28,221 nt of DNA from JBIIUJ01 sp044340025 (GTDB taxonomy: Bacteria > Pseudomonadota > Alphaproteobacteria > Caulobacterales > Aquidulcibacteraceae), in NCBI GenBank assembly GCA_044340025.1, contig JBIIUJ010000019.1:1-28221 (forward strand), written 5' to 3'. Positions 1 to 9,831 of the stretch are shown here, piece by piece. Position numbers and translations under genes: made by a program. The notes beneath the pieces were generated by a model. That model saw only the letters and a program-made list of their open reading frames with translations, did no database searches and was not told the DNA's origin. How positions within the stretch are numbered: position 1 is the stretch's first letter; each line of letters begins with the position of its first letter.

Positions 1-413
1 CGCACCATGAGCACGAGGGGGCGGCGCTCCTTCAGCGTCACGTCCGCCGCGCGGGTAAGCAGGGACGTCGTCACCCCGCTGGCGATCTCGCTCCAGGTGC
101 GCACCGAGCAAGGCGCCACAAGCATTCCCATCGTCCTGAACGATCCCGACGAGATGGAGGCGGCGATATCTTCCGGCTTGTAGCAAACAGTGGCGAGCGC
201 ACGCACCTCGGCGAGCTTCAGGTCTGTTTCGAGCCCGAGGGTGATATCGGCCGCCCGGGACATCACAAGATGGGTCTCGATCCCGGCTTGCTTGAGCAGT
301 TCCAGCGCCCGCACGCCATAGAGGCTGCCGGAGGCGCCGCTGATGCCAATCACAATCCTGTTCGATCCGCGCACGCGCTCGGCCCCCTCGACCTTTTTCT
401 TCTCGACAGACAT
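1..413 (-). CDS. ubiX: Flavin prenyltransferase UbiX (5' part, runs off the left edge)
   Basis: UbiX makes prenylated FMN, the cofactor of the UbiD decarboxylase in ubiquinone synthesis; it is a soluble flavoprotein. My translation from the ATG at 413 gives 137 codons open to the window edge. The N-terminal glycine-rich flavin-binding motif GISGASGSLYG is present after a charged leader of about 20 residues. Further on come SGSFRTMGMLVAPCSVRTW and ASGVTTSLLTRAADVTLKER, both hallmark UbiX segments including the conserved Ser and Arg residues. The C-terminal part is outside the window. There is no clear Shine-Dalgarno sequence before 413; a GTG inside the leader is an alternative start. The gene is divergent from the small YdcH gene, with 68 bases between the two starts. 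Identification is from motif recognition and is firm. Confidence 0.93.
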   Translation of the reverse strand, partial: MSVEKKKVEGAERVRGSNRIVIGISGASGSLYGVRALELLKQAGIETHLVMSRAADITLGLETDLKLAEVRALATVCYKPEDIAASISSGSFRTMGMLVAPCSVRTWSEIASGVTTSLLTRAADVTLKERRPLVLMV

Positions 414-481
414 GCGTTTTTCAGGCGCCATTCCAAGTCCGCCGTAGGCCCATTCTACGGCGTTGAACAGGGAGCCGCACC

Positions 482-652
482 ATGGCGATTGAAGCCCGCA
501 TCCGCGAACTGAGCGCCCGTCACCGTGACCTCGATGTGATGATCGAGAGCGAAGAACGCGCCCCGGCTTCGGATGCGATCTATGTCGCGACCCTGAAGCG
601 ACAGAAGCTTCGATTGAAGGAAGAGATCGAAACGTTGCGACGACAGCACTGA
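482..652 (+). CDS. Small YdcH-family (DUF465) protein, 56 aa
   Basis: This short gene encodes a 56-residue, highly charged, mostly helical protein. It begins MAIEARIRELSARHRDLD and ends LKRQKLRLKEEIETLRRQH, which fits the small alpha-hairpin/coiled-coil YdcH family (DUF465). The molecular role of that family is not established. A GGAG at 471-474 lies 7 bases before the ATG, supporting this start. A strong rho-independent terminator follows at 679-707, so the gene is probably monocistronic. Its promoter must lie in the 68-base gap shared with ubiX, where I see no convincing -35/-10 pair. The call rests on length, composition and the repeated K/R-L-K-E-E-I pattern; the function is unknown. Confidence 0.85.
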   Translation: MAIEARIRELSARHRDLDVMIESEERAPASDAIYVATLKRQKLRLKEEIETLRRQH

Positions 653-678
653 TCGGTCTTGACCATTGTTCCAACCCC

Positions 679-707
679 AAGGGCCGACGCATGCGCCGGC
701 CCTTTTT
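679..707 (+). terminator. Rho-independent terminator after the YdcH gene
   Basis: An AAGGGCCG arm (679-686) pairs with CGGCCCTT (697-704) around a GC-rich interior that is itself self-complementary (CGCATGCG), and a run of five T follows at 703-707. It lies 27 bases after the YdcH stop and is oriented for plus-strand transcription. Confidence 0.8.
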
Positions 708-730
708 CGTAGGCGATGCGCGGTGGCAAC

Positions 731-759
731 GAAAAAGGGCGGCCCGCAGGCCGCCCTTT
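731..759 (-). terminator. Rho-independent terminator of the groESL operon
   Basis: A perfect 8-bp stem, GGGCGGCC (737-744) with GGCCGCCC (749-756), has a 4-base loop and flanking A (732-736) and T (757-759) runs. Read on the minus strand it ends in five T, as expected for the end of the groESL transcript. It sits about 110 bases beyond the groEL stop codon. The A and T flanks on both sides mean it could also act in the plus direction. Confidence 0.8.
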
Positions 760-810
760 CCGTGTTCCACCAAATTGGACATGACTTCGCTTAGAAGTCC
801 ATGTCGCCCC

Positions 811-838
811 GTTCGGATCGGCATGCGCCGATCCGAAC
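811..838. repeat. Perfect 12-bp-stem palindrome in the groEL 3' UTR
   Basis: GTTCGGATCGGC (811-822) is followed by ATGC and then by its exact reverse complement (827-838). There is no T-run, so it is not a classical terminator. It sits between the two copies of the duplicated groEL end and may stabilise the mRNA 3' end or be a remnant of a palindromic element. I did not see a second copy in the window. Confidence 0.85.
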
Positions 839-851
839 CATTCTCGTTGGT

Positions 852-890
852 GGGCGACTTTTTGGACTTCCTTAGAAGTCCATGTCGCCC
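852..890 (-). repeat. Nested stem-loop around the groEL stop codon
   Basis: An outer arm, gggcgac (852-858), pairs with gtcgccc (884-890). An inner perfect 7-bp stem, GGACTTC (864-870) with GAAGTCC (875-881), leaves a 4-base loop holding the stop codon. A similar imperfect hairpin (778-805) surrounds the second, downstream TAA. No U-run follows, so a role in mRNA stability or processing is more likely than termination; this is inference. Confidence 0.7.
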
Positions 891-2515
891 ATGCCGCCCA
901 TGCCGCCGCCCGGCATCGCCGGCGCGCCGGAAGACTTCTTGGGGGCTTCGGCGATGGAGGCTTCGGTCGTGATGATGAGCGAAGCAACCGAGGCTGCGTC
1001 CTGCAGAGCGGTGCGCACGACCTTCACCGGATCGATGATGCCGGCTTCGACCATGTCGACATACTCTTCCGTCTGGGCGTTGAAGCCGTAGGTGGCCGAC
1101 GTCGACTCCATGATCTTGCCGACCACGATCGAGCCTTCCACGCCGGCGTTCTCCACGATCTGGCGGATCGGGGCCTGAAGCGCCTTGCGGATGATGGCGA
1201 TGCCGGCTTCCTCGTCGTCATTGGCGCCCTTGACGTCAATGAACTTGGAAGCGCGCAGCAGCGCGGTGCCGCCACCGGGGACGATGCCTTCTTCCACCGC
1301 AGCGCGGGTGGCGTTCAGCGCGTCGTCCACGCGGTCCTTGCGCTCCTTCACTTCCACTTCGGTCGCGCCGCCGACCTTGATCACGGCCACGCCGCCAGCA
1401 AGCTTGGCCAGGCGCTCCTGGAGCTTCTCACGGTCGTAGTCGGAGGTGGTGTCTTCCACCTGCTTCTTGATCTGGCTGATGCGGGCTTCGATGTCGGCCT
1501 TGGCGCCGACGCCGTCCACGATCGTGGTGTCGTCCTTCTTGATCGACACCTTCTTGGCGCGGCCCAGCATGTCAAGCGACACATTCTCGAGCTTGATGCC
1601 GAGGTCTTCGCTGATCACCTGACCGCCGGTCAGGATCGCGATGTCTTCCAGCATGGCCTTGCGGCGGTCGCCGAAGCCGGGGGCCTTCACCGCCGCAACC
1701 TTCAGGCCGCCGCGCAGCTTGTTGACCACGAGGGTGGCGAGCGCTTCGCCTTCCACGTCCTCGGCGATGATCAGCAGCGGACGACCCGACTGCACCACCG
1801 ATTCCAGGATCGGCAGCATCGGCTGAAGCGACGACAGCTTCTTTTCGAACAGCAGGATGTAGGGCTCTTCAAGAACAGCCTCCATCTTGTCGGCGTTCGT
1901 GATGAAGTAGGGGGAGAGGTAGCCGCGATCGAACTGCATGCCTTCCACGACATCGAGTTCGGTCTCGAGCGACTTGGCTTCCTCGACCGTGATCACGCCT
2001 TCATTGCCGACCTTGCTCATGGCTTCAGCGATCATCTTGCCGATGGCGGTTTCGCCATTGGCCGAGATGGTGCCGACCTGTTCGATCTCGGAGGAGCCGG
2101 AGACCTTCTTGGCCTTCGCCTTCAGGTCCTTCACCACTTCGGTCACGGCCTTGTCGATGCCGCGCTTCAGGTCCATCGGGTTGCGGCCCGAGGAGACGGC
2201 CTTCATGCCTTCGCGCACGATGGCTTGAGCTAGCACGGTGGCGGTGGTGGTGCCGTCGCCGGCGGCGTCATTGGTCTTGGACGCCACTTCGCGCAGAAGC
2301 TGGGCGCCCATGTTCATGAACTTGTCTTCGAGTTCGATTTCCTTGGCGACCGTCACGCCGTCCTTGGTGGTGCGCGGGGCGCCGAAGGACTTCTCGATCA
2401 CGACGTTGCGGCCCTTGGGACCAAGCGTGACCTTCACCGCGTCGGCGAGGATATCCACGCCGCGCAGCATTTTTTCGCGGGCATCCGCCCCGAAGTTGAC
2501 AATTTTCGCAGCCAT
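872..2515 (-). CDS. groL: 60-kDa chaperonin GroEL
   Basis: GroEL is the large cytoplasmic chaperonin subunit; two stacked heptameric rings fold client proteins in an ATP-driven cycle with GroES. The 547-residue product has the usual length. It starts MAAKIVNFGADAREKMLRGV and contains the ATP-binding stretch VKVTLGPKGRNVVIEKSFG, the DGTTTATVLAQAIV segment with the catalytic Asp region, and the apical and equatorial domains in order. The C-terminal tail is the typical Gly-Met repeat ending GGMGGMGDMDF. An AGAGG at 2524-2528 lies 8 bases before the ATG. It is the second gene of the groES-groEL operon, 49 bases after groES, and shares the CIRCE-regulated promoter upstream of groES. The 3' end carries an unusual duplication and several hairpins, described separately. 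Identification is certain. Confidence 0.99.
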   Translation of the reverse strand: MAAKIVNFGADAREKMLRGVDILADAVKVTLGPKGRNVVIEKSFGAPRTTKDGVTVAKEIELEDKFMNMGAQLLREVASKTNDAAGDGTTTATVLAQAIVREGMKAVSSGRNPMDLKRGIDKAVTEVVKDLKAKAKKVSGSSEIEQVGTISANGETAIGKMIAEAMSKVGNEGVITVEEAKSLETELDVVEGMQFDRGYLSPYFITNADKMEAVLEEPYILLFEKKLSSLQPMLPILESVVQSGRPLLIIAEDVEGEALATLVVNKLRGGLKVAAVKAPGFGDRRKAMLEDIAILTGGQVISEDLGIKLENVSLDMLGRAKKVSIKKDDTTIVDGVGAKADIEARISQIKKQVEDTTSDYDREKLQERLAKLAGGVAVIKVGGATEVEVKERKDRVDDALNATRAAVEEGIVPGGGTALLRASKFIDVKGANDDEEAGIAIIRKALQAPIRQIVENAGVEGSIVVGKIMESTSATYGFNAQTEEYVDMVEAGIIDPVKVVRTALQDAASVASLIITTEASIAEAPKKSSGAPAMPGGGMGGMGDMDF

Positions 2516-2564
2516 TTCAGCTACCTCTGTTCAATTTGGTTGAGATGGGAAGGGTGCGAGCCGA

Positions 2565-2855
2565 TCAGGCTTCGAGCACGCCCATGACGTCGGATTCCTT
2601 CATGATCAGAAGGTCTTCGCCATCGATCTTCACTTCAGTGCCGGACCACTTGCCAAACAGGATGCGGTCGCCGGCCTTCAGGTCCATCGCGATGCGATCG
2701 CCGTCTTCATCGCGGGCGCCGGGGCCCACGGCGACCACTTCGCCTTCCTGGGGCTTTTCCTTGGCCGTGTCGGGAATGATGATCCCGCCCTTGGTCTTTT
2801 GCTCTTCCTCAACGCGCTTCACGAGCACGCGATCACCAAGCGGACGAAATTTCAT
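2565..2855 (-). CDS. groS: 10-kDa co-chaperonin GroES
   Basis: GroES is the heptameric lid of the GroEL folding chamber. The 96-residue product has the standard length and begins MKFRPLGDRVLVKRVEEEQK. The mobile loop that docks on GroEL lies at about residues 16-36 and includes the KTKGGIIIPDTAKEKPQ stretch; the beta-barrel core and the GEDLLIMKESDVMGVLE C-terminus follow. A GGGAGA at 2864-2869 lies 8 bases before the ATG. It is the first gene of the operon. Its leader holds a CIRCE operator (2923-2949), and upstream of that is a promoter resembling the Caulobacter housekeeping consensus (2958-2987). This implies HrcA repression; additional sigma-32 control is plausible because rpoH lies nearby, but I see no clear sigma-32 promoter here. 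Confidence 0.99.
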   Translation of the reverse strand: MKFRPLGDRVLVKRVEEEQKTKGGIIIPDTAKEKPQEGEVVAVGPGARDEDGDRIAMDLKAGDRILFGKWSGTEVKIDGEDLLIMKESDVMGVLEA

Positions 2856-2922
2856 GTCGTCGCTCTCCCATGAACGAATGTTGCACTTACAGGCTCTGTA
2901 GCGGGCCGGACGTGCGAGGCTC

Positions 2923-2949
2923 TTAGCACTCGGCGCGCGCGGCTGCTAA
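2923..2949 (-). promoter_or_regulatory. CIRCE operator (HrcA site) of groESL
   Basis: The half-site TTAGCACTC (2923-2931) matches the CIRCE consensus exactly. After a 9-base spacer comes GGCTGCTAA (2941-2949), which matches 7 of 9 positions of the second consensus arm GAGTGCTAA. Spacing is canonical and the site lies just downstream of the predicted transcription start, where HrcA would block groESL transcription. One arm is degenerate, so affinity may be reduced. Confidence 0.85.
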
Positions 2950-2957
2950 CGGGGGTG

Positions 2958-2987
2958 GAGGTAGGCGCCGGCGGGGCGCGTGTCAAT
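2958..2987 (-). promoter_or_regulatory. Predicted housekeeping promoter of groESL
   Basis: On the minus strand TTGACAC (2981-2987) is followed after about 15 bases by CCTACCTC (2958-2965). This fits the Caulobacter sigma-73 pattern TTGACGS-N10-14-GCTANAWC, with the -10 matching at most positions. The predicted start falls just before the CIRCE site, giving a coherent promoter-operator arrangement. Confidence 0.55.
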
Positions 2988-3142
2988 GGCGCGGGCGGCT
3001 TCACAGGTGCGTGAGGTCGGGCGGCCGTCGGGCGGTCCAGACAGGCGCATCGGCCTGCGACGAAGGGCGGGCTTGCTCCGTCCACGTCCGGTCTGGGACC
3101 ATTTCCATCCAGAATGCACGCTGTTTCGTGCGGAGCCGCGCC

Positions 3143-4099
3143 ATGCCCAGCCCGCAAGTCGACCATGCCGCGCGCGTTCACGCCATGCTTGCCCGGCCCG
3201 ACGCTGCGGCCCGCAGCGCGGTCGCCGCATCGTGGCGGCGGTCGATTGCGCTGCATGGCCTCGACCCGGCCGACGCGTCCGCCCCGCCGGCCCTGTCCGA
3301 CACGGCCTGGCGGGAGGCCAGAGCGCGGGCCGAGCCCATGGCGCGGGCGGCCGCCCAGACGCTCGACCGGCTGTTCCAGGTGGTTGGCGGCGCAGGCTGC
3401 TGCGTGCTGCCCACCGATGCGCGCGGGGTGCCGGTGGATCGGCGCAGCGCAGCGGGCGACGACGACGACTTCCGCCGCGCGGGCCTCTGGGTCGGGGCCG
3501 ACTGGAGCGAGACCGCGGTCGGCACCAACGGGATCGGCACCGCGCTCGCCGAGCGCCGGGCGCTGACCATTCACAAGGACCAGCATTTCCGCGCTCGCGA
3601 CACGGCTCTCTCCTGCACCGCCGCGCCGATCCATGACGGGCACGGCCAGCTGGCCGGCGCGCTGGACGTCTCCTCGGCCCGCGCCGACCTCACGGCCGGC
3701 GTCGCCGGGCTGATCGCGGCTGCAGTGGCGGACGCCGCCCGTCGGATCGAGACTGCGCTCTTTCGCGACGCTTTTCCCAAAGCGCGTGTCATGCTCGGGC
3801 CCGAGGGCGCAGGCGGCGTCTCGCTCCTTGCGGTTGATGGCGATGATCTCGTCATCGGGGCCACCCGCGCAGCGCGGCTCGCGCTTGGCCTCTCAAATGA
3901 CCGGCTCGGCGCCGGCCTGACGGTATCTCGCGCCCTTGGCGCGCCCGCAGACGACGGGCTGGCCCAGGCCCAGCGCGCGGCGCTCCACCGCGCTCTCGCC
4001 GAAGCAGGCGGCAACGTCTCCCAGGCCGCCCGCGCGCTGGGCCTCAGCCGCGCAACAATGCATCGCAAGATGGCCGCCTTCGGTCTGGCGCGGCGTTGA
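3143..4099 (+). CDS. GAF-domain, Fis-type HTH transcriptional regulator (AcoR-like, without an AAA+ domain)
   Basis: The 318-residue product (ATG at 3143, CGGAG 7 bases upstream) looks like an AcoR-family regulator of alcohol, aldehyde or acetoin catabolism. A GAF sensor domain covers about residues 60-190, with the family signatures ETAVGTNGIGTAL and LSCTAAPIHDGHGQLAGALD. A Fis-type helix-turn-helix closes the protein (about 285-315, GGNVSQAARALGLSRATMHR). The sigma-54-interacting AAA+ domain of full-length AcoR proteins, normally between these two, is missing: only about 80 residues lie there and they have no Walker motif. It should therefore act without sigma-54, as activator or repressor. 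It is immediately upstream of an aldehyde dehydrogenase in the same orientation, with a perfect inverted repeat (4120-4137) in between, so that gene is the likely target. The effector is unknown. Confidence 0.85.
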   Translation: MPSPQVDHAARVHAMLARPDAAARSAVAASWRRSIALHGLDPADASAPPALSDTAWREARARAEPMARAAAQTLDRLFQVVGGAGCCVLPTDARGVPVDRRSAAGDDDDFRRAGLWVGADWSETAVGTNGIGTALAERRALTIHKDQHFRARDTALSCTAAPIHDGHGQLAGALDVSSARADLTAGVAGLIAAAVADAARRIETALFRDAFPKARVMLGPEGAGGVSLLAVDGDDLVIGATRAARLALGLSNDRLGAGLTVSRALGAPADDGLAQAQRAALHRALAEAGGNVSQAARALGLSRATMHRKMAAFGLARR

Positions 4100-4116
4100 G
4101 GCGATCTTTTCGCCTC
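4098..4116 (+). terminator. Hairpin at the end of the regulator gene, possible weak terminator
   Basis: GAGGCGA (4098-4104) and TCGCCTC (4110-4116) form a perfect 7-bp stem overlapping the stop codon. No T-run follows, so termination would be weak; it may instead separate the regulator from the dehydrogenase transcript. Confidence 0.35.
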
Positions 4117-4119
4117 AAG

Positions 4120-4137
4120 TGTCTCATTGCTGAGACA
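4120..4137 (+). promoter_or_regulatory. Perfect inverted repeat, candidate operator for the GAF/Fis regulator
   Basis: TGTCTCA (4120-4126) and TGAGACA (4131-4137) are exact inverted repeats separated by four bases. The site lies 108 bases before the dehydrogenase start, between it and the regulator gene. Fis-type HTH dimers of this class bind such short dyads, so this is the best candidate operator or upstream activating site. The assignment is inference from position and symmetry. Confidence 0.55.
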
Positions 4138-4244
4138 GGTTCGCCTCCCTGCGACAGATCGGGCCGCTGACAGCGCGCATCCGCAGGGCGATCAAGGGAG
4201 GACCGCGGCGGACCAGCCAAGACCGCGGCCGGAGGACCCCAGAC

Positions 4245-5762
4245 ATGACGAAAATGGATCTCGTCCGTTCCGCGACCTTTCCGTTCAAGGCGCGCTACGG
4301 CAATTTCATCAACGGCGATTTCGTCGAGCCCGCCAACGGCCGCTATTTCAAGACCGTCTCGCCCGTCACGGGCCGCAAGCTGTGCGAGGTCGCCCGCTCG
4401 GACGCCGCCGACGTGGAGCGCGCGCTCGACGCCGCCCACGCCGCCAAGGACGCCTGGGGCCGCACCAGCCCCGCCGAGCGCGCCCGGCTGCTGCTGCGGA
4501 TCGCAGACCGGATGGAAGACAATCTCGAGACGCTCGCCCGCGCCGAGACGCTCGATAACGGCAAGCCGATCCGCGAGACCATGGCCGCAGACCTCCCGCT
4601 CGCGATCGACCATTTCCGCTATTTCGCCGGCTGCCTGCGCGCCCAGGAAGGCGCGATCAGCGAGATCGACCACGACACGATCGCCTATCACTTCCACGAG
4701 CCGCTGGGCGTGGTGGGCCAGATCATTCCGTGGAACTTCCCGCTGCTGATGGCGTGCTGGAAGCTCGCCCCGGCGCTTGCGGCCGGCAATTGCGTGGTTC
4801 TGAAGCCCGCCGAGCAGACGCCGGCCTCCATCATGGCCTGGGTTCAGCTTGTGGGCGACATCCTGCCGCCGGGCGTGCTGAACATCGTCAATGGTTTCGG
4901 TCTGGAGGCGGGCAAGCCGCTGGCGAGTTCCAACCGCATCGCCAAGATCGCGTTTACGGGCGAAACCTCGACCGGTCGGCTGATCATGCAATACGCCACC
5001 GCCAACCTGATCCCCGTCACGCTGGAGCTGGGCGGCAAGTCGCCCAACATCTTCTTCGACGATGTCGGCCGGGAGGATGACGACTTCTTCGACAAGGCGC
5101 TCGAAGGCTTCACCATGTTTGCGCTCAATCAGGGCGAGGTGTGCACCTGCCCGTCGCGTGCGCTGATCCAGGAAAGCCTCTACGACCGCTTCATGGAGCG
5201 GGCGCTCCAGCGCGTGGCGGCCATCAGGCAGGGCGACCCGCGCGAGGCCGCCACCATGATCGGCGCGCAGGCGAGCCAGGAGCAGCTCGACAAGATCCTG
5301 CGCTACATCGACATCGGCCGCGACGAGGGCGCCGAGGTGCTGGCGGGCGGGGCTCGCACGCTGCTCGAAGGCGATCTTGCCGGGGGCTATTATGTGGCGC
5401 CCACAGTGCTGCGCGGTCACAACAAGATGCGGGTGTTCCAGGAAGAAATCTTCGGGCCGGTCGTGTCGGTCACCACCTTCAAGACGCCCGAAGAAGCCCT
5501 CGAGATCGCCAATGACACGAGCTTCGGGCTAGGCGCGGGCGTCTGGAGCCGGGACATGAACACCTGCTACCGCTTCGGGCGCGCCATCCAGGCCGGCCGG
5601 GTCTGGACCAATTGCTACCACGCCTATCCCGCGCACGCGGCGTTTGGCGGCTACAAGCAATCAGGCATCGGCCGCGAAACGCACAAGATGATGCTCGATC
5701 ACTATCAGCAGACCAAGAACATGCTGGTCAGCTACGCGCCCCAGAAGCTGGGCTTTTTCTGA
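4245..5762 (+). CDS. NAD-dependent aldehyde dehydrogenase (ExaC/AldB/AcoD type)
   Basis: This cytoplasmic enzyme oxidises aldehydes, in this subfamily typically acetaldehyde, to the acid with NAD(P). The 505-residue product has the full family length. Visible are IIPWNFPLLMACWKLAPALA in the cofactor-binding region, FTGETSTGR (Rossmann loop), the general-base glutamate E261 in LELGGKSPN, and the nucleophile C300 in GEVCTCPSR. The CTC pair at 300-302 and the C-terminus, which ends in KLGFF, are typical of the ExaC/AldB/AcoD group. GGAGG at 4231-4235 lies 9 bases before the ATG. It follows the GAF/Fis regulator and a putative operator, a layout seen in alcohol or acetoin catabolism loci; no alcohol dehydrogenase is adjacent. 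The exact substrate cannot be fixed from sequence. Confidence 0.93.
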   Translation: MTKMDLVRSATFPFKARYGNFINGDFVEPANGRYFKTVSPVTGRKLCEVARSDAADVERALDAAHAAKDAWGRTSPAERARLLLRIADRMEDNLETLARAETLDNGKPIRETMAADLPLAIDHFRYFAGCLRAQEGAISEIDHDTIAYHFHEPLGVVGQIIPWNFPLLMACWKLAPALAAGNCVVLKPAEQTPASIMAWVQLVGDILPPGVLNIVNGFGLEAGKPLASSNRIAKIAFTGETSTGRLIMQYATANLIPVTLELGGKSPNIFFDDVGREDDDFFDKALEGFTMFALNQGEVCTCPSRALIQESLYDRFMERALQRVAAIRQGDPREAATMIGAQASQEQLDKILRYIDIGRDEGAEVLAGGARTLLEGDLAGGYYVAPTVLRGHNKMRVFQEEIFGPVVSVTTFKTPEEALEIANDTSFGLGAGVWSRDMNTCYRFGRAIQAGRVWTNCYHAYPAHAAFGGYKQSGIGRETHKMMLDHYQQTKNMLVSYAPQKLGFF

Positions 5763-5801
5763 GCCCCGGCTTGCCTCTTCCTCCCCGAGGCGGCGTGTCG
5801 G

Positions 5802-5827
5802 CCCCCGTCGCGTTCACGCGGCGGGGG
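5802..5827. terminator. Shared hairpin between convergent genes
   Basis: An 11-bp stem (5802-5812 with 5817-5827, one mismatched position that can wobble in one strand) has a TTCA loop and lies between the dehydrogenase and hydrolase stops. The hydrolase stop codon is in the loop. There is no T-run, so bidirectional termination is only plausible. Confidence 0.35.
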
Positions 5828-6749
5828 CGTCGGGCTGGGCGGGGCCGGCAAGGGCTGCAATCAGATCGAGCGCGCGCGCCCGCACCGGATCGATCTCCAT
5901 CAACAGCTCGTGCATCGCGCCGTCGAACGCTTCCAGCCGTGCGCCGGGGATGAGGCCGCTCACGCGGGCGATCGCTTCATTGTCCACGAGCTTTTCGGCG
6001 CCCGCCATGCCGACCGTGACGGGGATCGTAACCCTGGCGCAGGCTTCCGGCGTGAAGCCGGCGCACAGATCAAGCGCGCGCGTCAGCCAGCCCACCGTCG
6101 GTCCGGCAAGGCCCAGGCGAGGCTGGCAGACCAGCAGGGCGTTTGTGCGGGCATGGCGCAGGCTGTCCTGCGTGACGGGGTTGCCCGCGAAAGCCTCCGG
6201 CCCGACGCGGGTGGATTGGCCCGGCGCGACCTGCTCGGCCAGCCCCATCGCCGTCATGGCGCGCACCAGCGGCTCGGCGCCGAAGGGCAGTTTCAGACCC
6301 CACATCGGCGCGGAGAAAAACGCCGCGTCCGGCGCGATCGCCCCCCCGATCAGGGCCTGAAGCCCGATCGCGCCGCCCATGGAGTGCGCCACCAGCACAT
6401 GCGGGTGAGGGCAGCGCGCGGCGAACAGGGAAAAGCCCGCCGCGAGGTCTGCGACCGCCGCGCCGAAATCGTCCATGTGGCCAAGCGCGTCATCGCCGGT
6501 CAGCCGATCCGAGAGGCCCTGGCCGCGCTGATCGACCAGAACCACGCAGAACCCGCGCGCCACGAGATCGCGCGCCGTCTCGAAGTATTTCTCGATGAAT
6601 TCGCTTCGGCCGGGCGCGATCAGCGCCGTGGCCCGCGCGCCGGGGCAGGGGGCGAGGGCGGCGCGCATCCGCCTGCCTGCGGCCCCCGTGATCCAGCCGA
6701 CCTCCAGCCCCTCGGGGGGCGGGTTCTCCGAAATGGTGACGACGTCCAC
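5814..6749 (-). CDS. Alpha/beta hydrolase, lysophospholipase (PldB)-like
   Basis: The product resembles serine hydrolases of the PldB / monoacylglycerol lipase group, which cleave fatty-acyl or other esters. The GTG at 6749 is chosen as start because AAGGAG (6757-6762) lies exactly 7 bases upstream; this gives 311 residues. Further upstream in-frame codons up to 6884 have no ribosome-binding site. The nucleophile elbow VAHSMGG places the catalytic Ser at 123. The strand VVLVDQRGQGLSDR matches the family, and a late IPGARLEAFDGAMHELL supplies the catalytic His, preceded by a likely acid in VTVGMAGAEKLVDNEA. There is no signal peptide, so it is cytoplasmic. It is convergent with the aldehyde dehydrogenase and divergent from secA. 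The substrate is unknown. Confidence 0.88.
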   Translation of the reverse strand: MDVVTISENPPPEGLEVGWITGAAGRRMRAALAPCPGARATALIAPGRSEFIEKYFETARDLVARGFCVVLVDQRGQGLSDRLTGDDALGHMDDFGAAVADLAAGFSLFAARCPHPHVLVAHSMGGAIGLQALIGGAIAPDAAFFSAPMWGLKLPFGAEPLVRAMTAMGLAEQVAPGQSTRVGPEAFAGNPVTQDSLRHARTNALLVCQPRLGLAGPTVGWLTRALDLCAGFTPEACARVTIPVTVGMAGAEKLVDNEAIARVSGLIPGARLEAFDGAMHELLMEIDPVRARALDLIAALAGPAQPDAPAA

Positions 6750-6899
6750 ACGCCCGCTCCTTCTGCCGGTGGCCAGGAGCGATAGCGAGCCTGTTTGCGG
6801 CCGGGGCGTCAATCCATGCCGCAGCGCCTTGTGCTGCAGCGGGCGATGAACCAGCGGGAAAGCCTGCGGCGCTGGCGTCAACACGATTTCAACCCCCGA

Positions 6900-6947
6900 T
6901 TGACACTGTCGGCCGCAGTTCCCATCTGACCGATCAACGGCTAGAAG
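6900..6947 (+). promoter_or_regulatory. Candidate secA promoter elements
   Basis: The 269-base gap 6750-7018 separates the hydrolase and secA starts. It contains TTGACA at 6900-6905 and GCTAGAAG at 6940-6947, the latter close to the Caulobacter -10 consensus GCTANAWC, but the two are too far apart to be one promoter. Either could belong to a secA promoter with a weak partner element. Nothing else is evident in the gap. Confidence 0.25.
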
Positions 6948-7018
6948 ATGCGGCTTTGCGGATGCCCAATTAACCGCGCGATTCCGCTGTTTGCGGCGCG
7001 GCCCGTCTGGAAACCATC

Positions 7019-9811
<2,793 letters not shown>

Positions 9812-9831
9812 GCCGCCGGGCGCGCGGGGCC

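Larger units (their letters stand above)
790..890 (-). repeat. In-frame duplication of the groEL 3' end
   Basis: A 20-base segment at 871-890, covering the last codons and stop of groEL, recurs exactly at 790-809. Similarity continues about 7 bases further with one indel. The two TAA codons (872-874 and 791-793, minus strand) are exactly 81 bases apart, hence in the same frame, and both copies encode G-D-M-D-F-stop. Between them lie a palindrome and a partial inverted copy. The origin (slippage, recombination or element insertion) cannot be told from one sequence. Confidence 0.85.

Noticed and set aside
4201..4229. Direct repeat gaccgcggc before the aldehyde dehydrogenase
   Set aside because: Two 9-base GC-rich copies close together are expected by chance in this composition.
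6750..6884. 45-codon N-terminal extension of the alpha/beta hydrolase
   Set aside because: The GTG at 6749 has an AAGGAG at ideal distance, and the extension has no family similarity.
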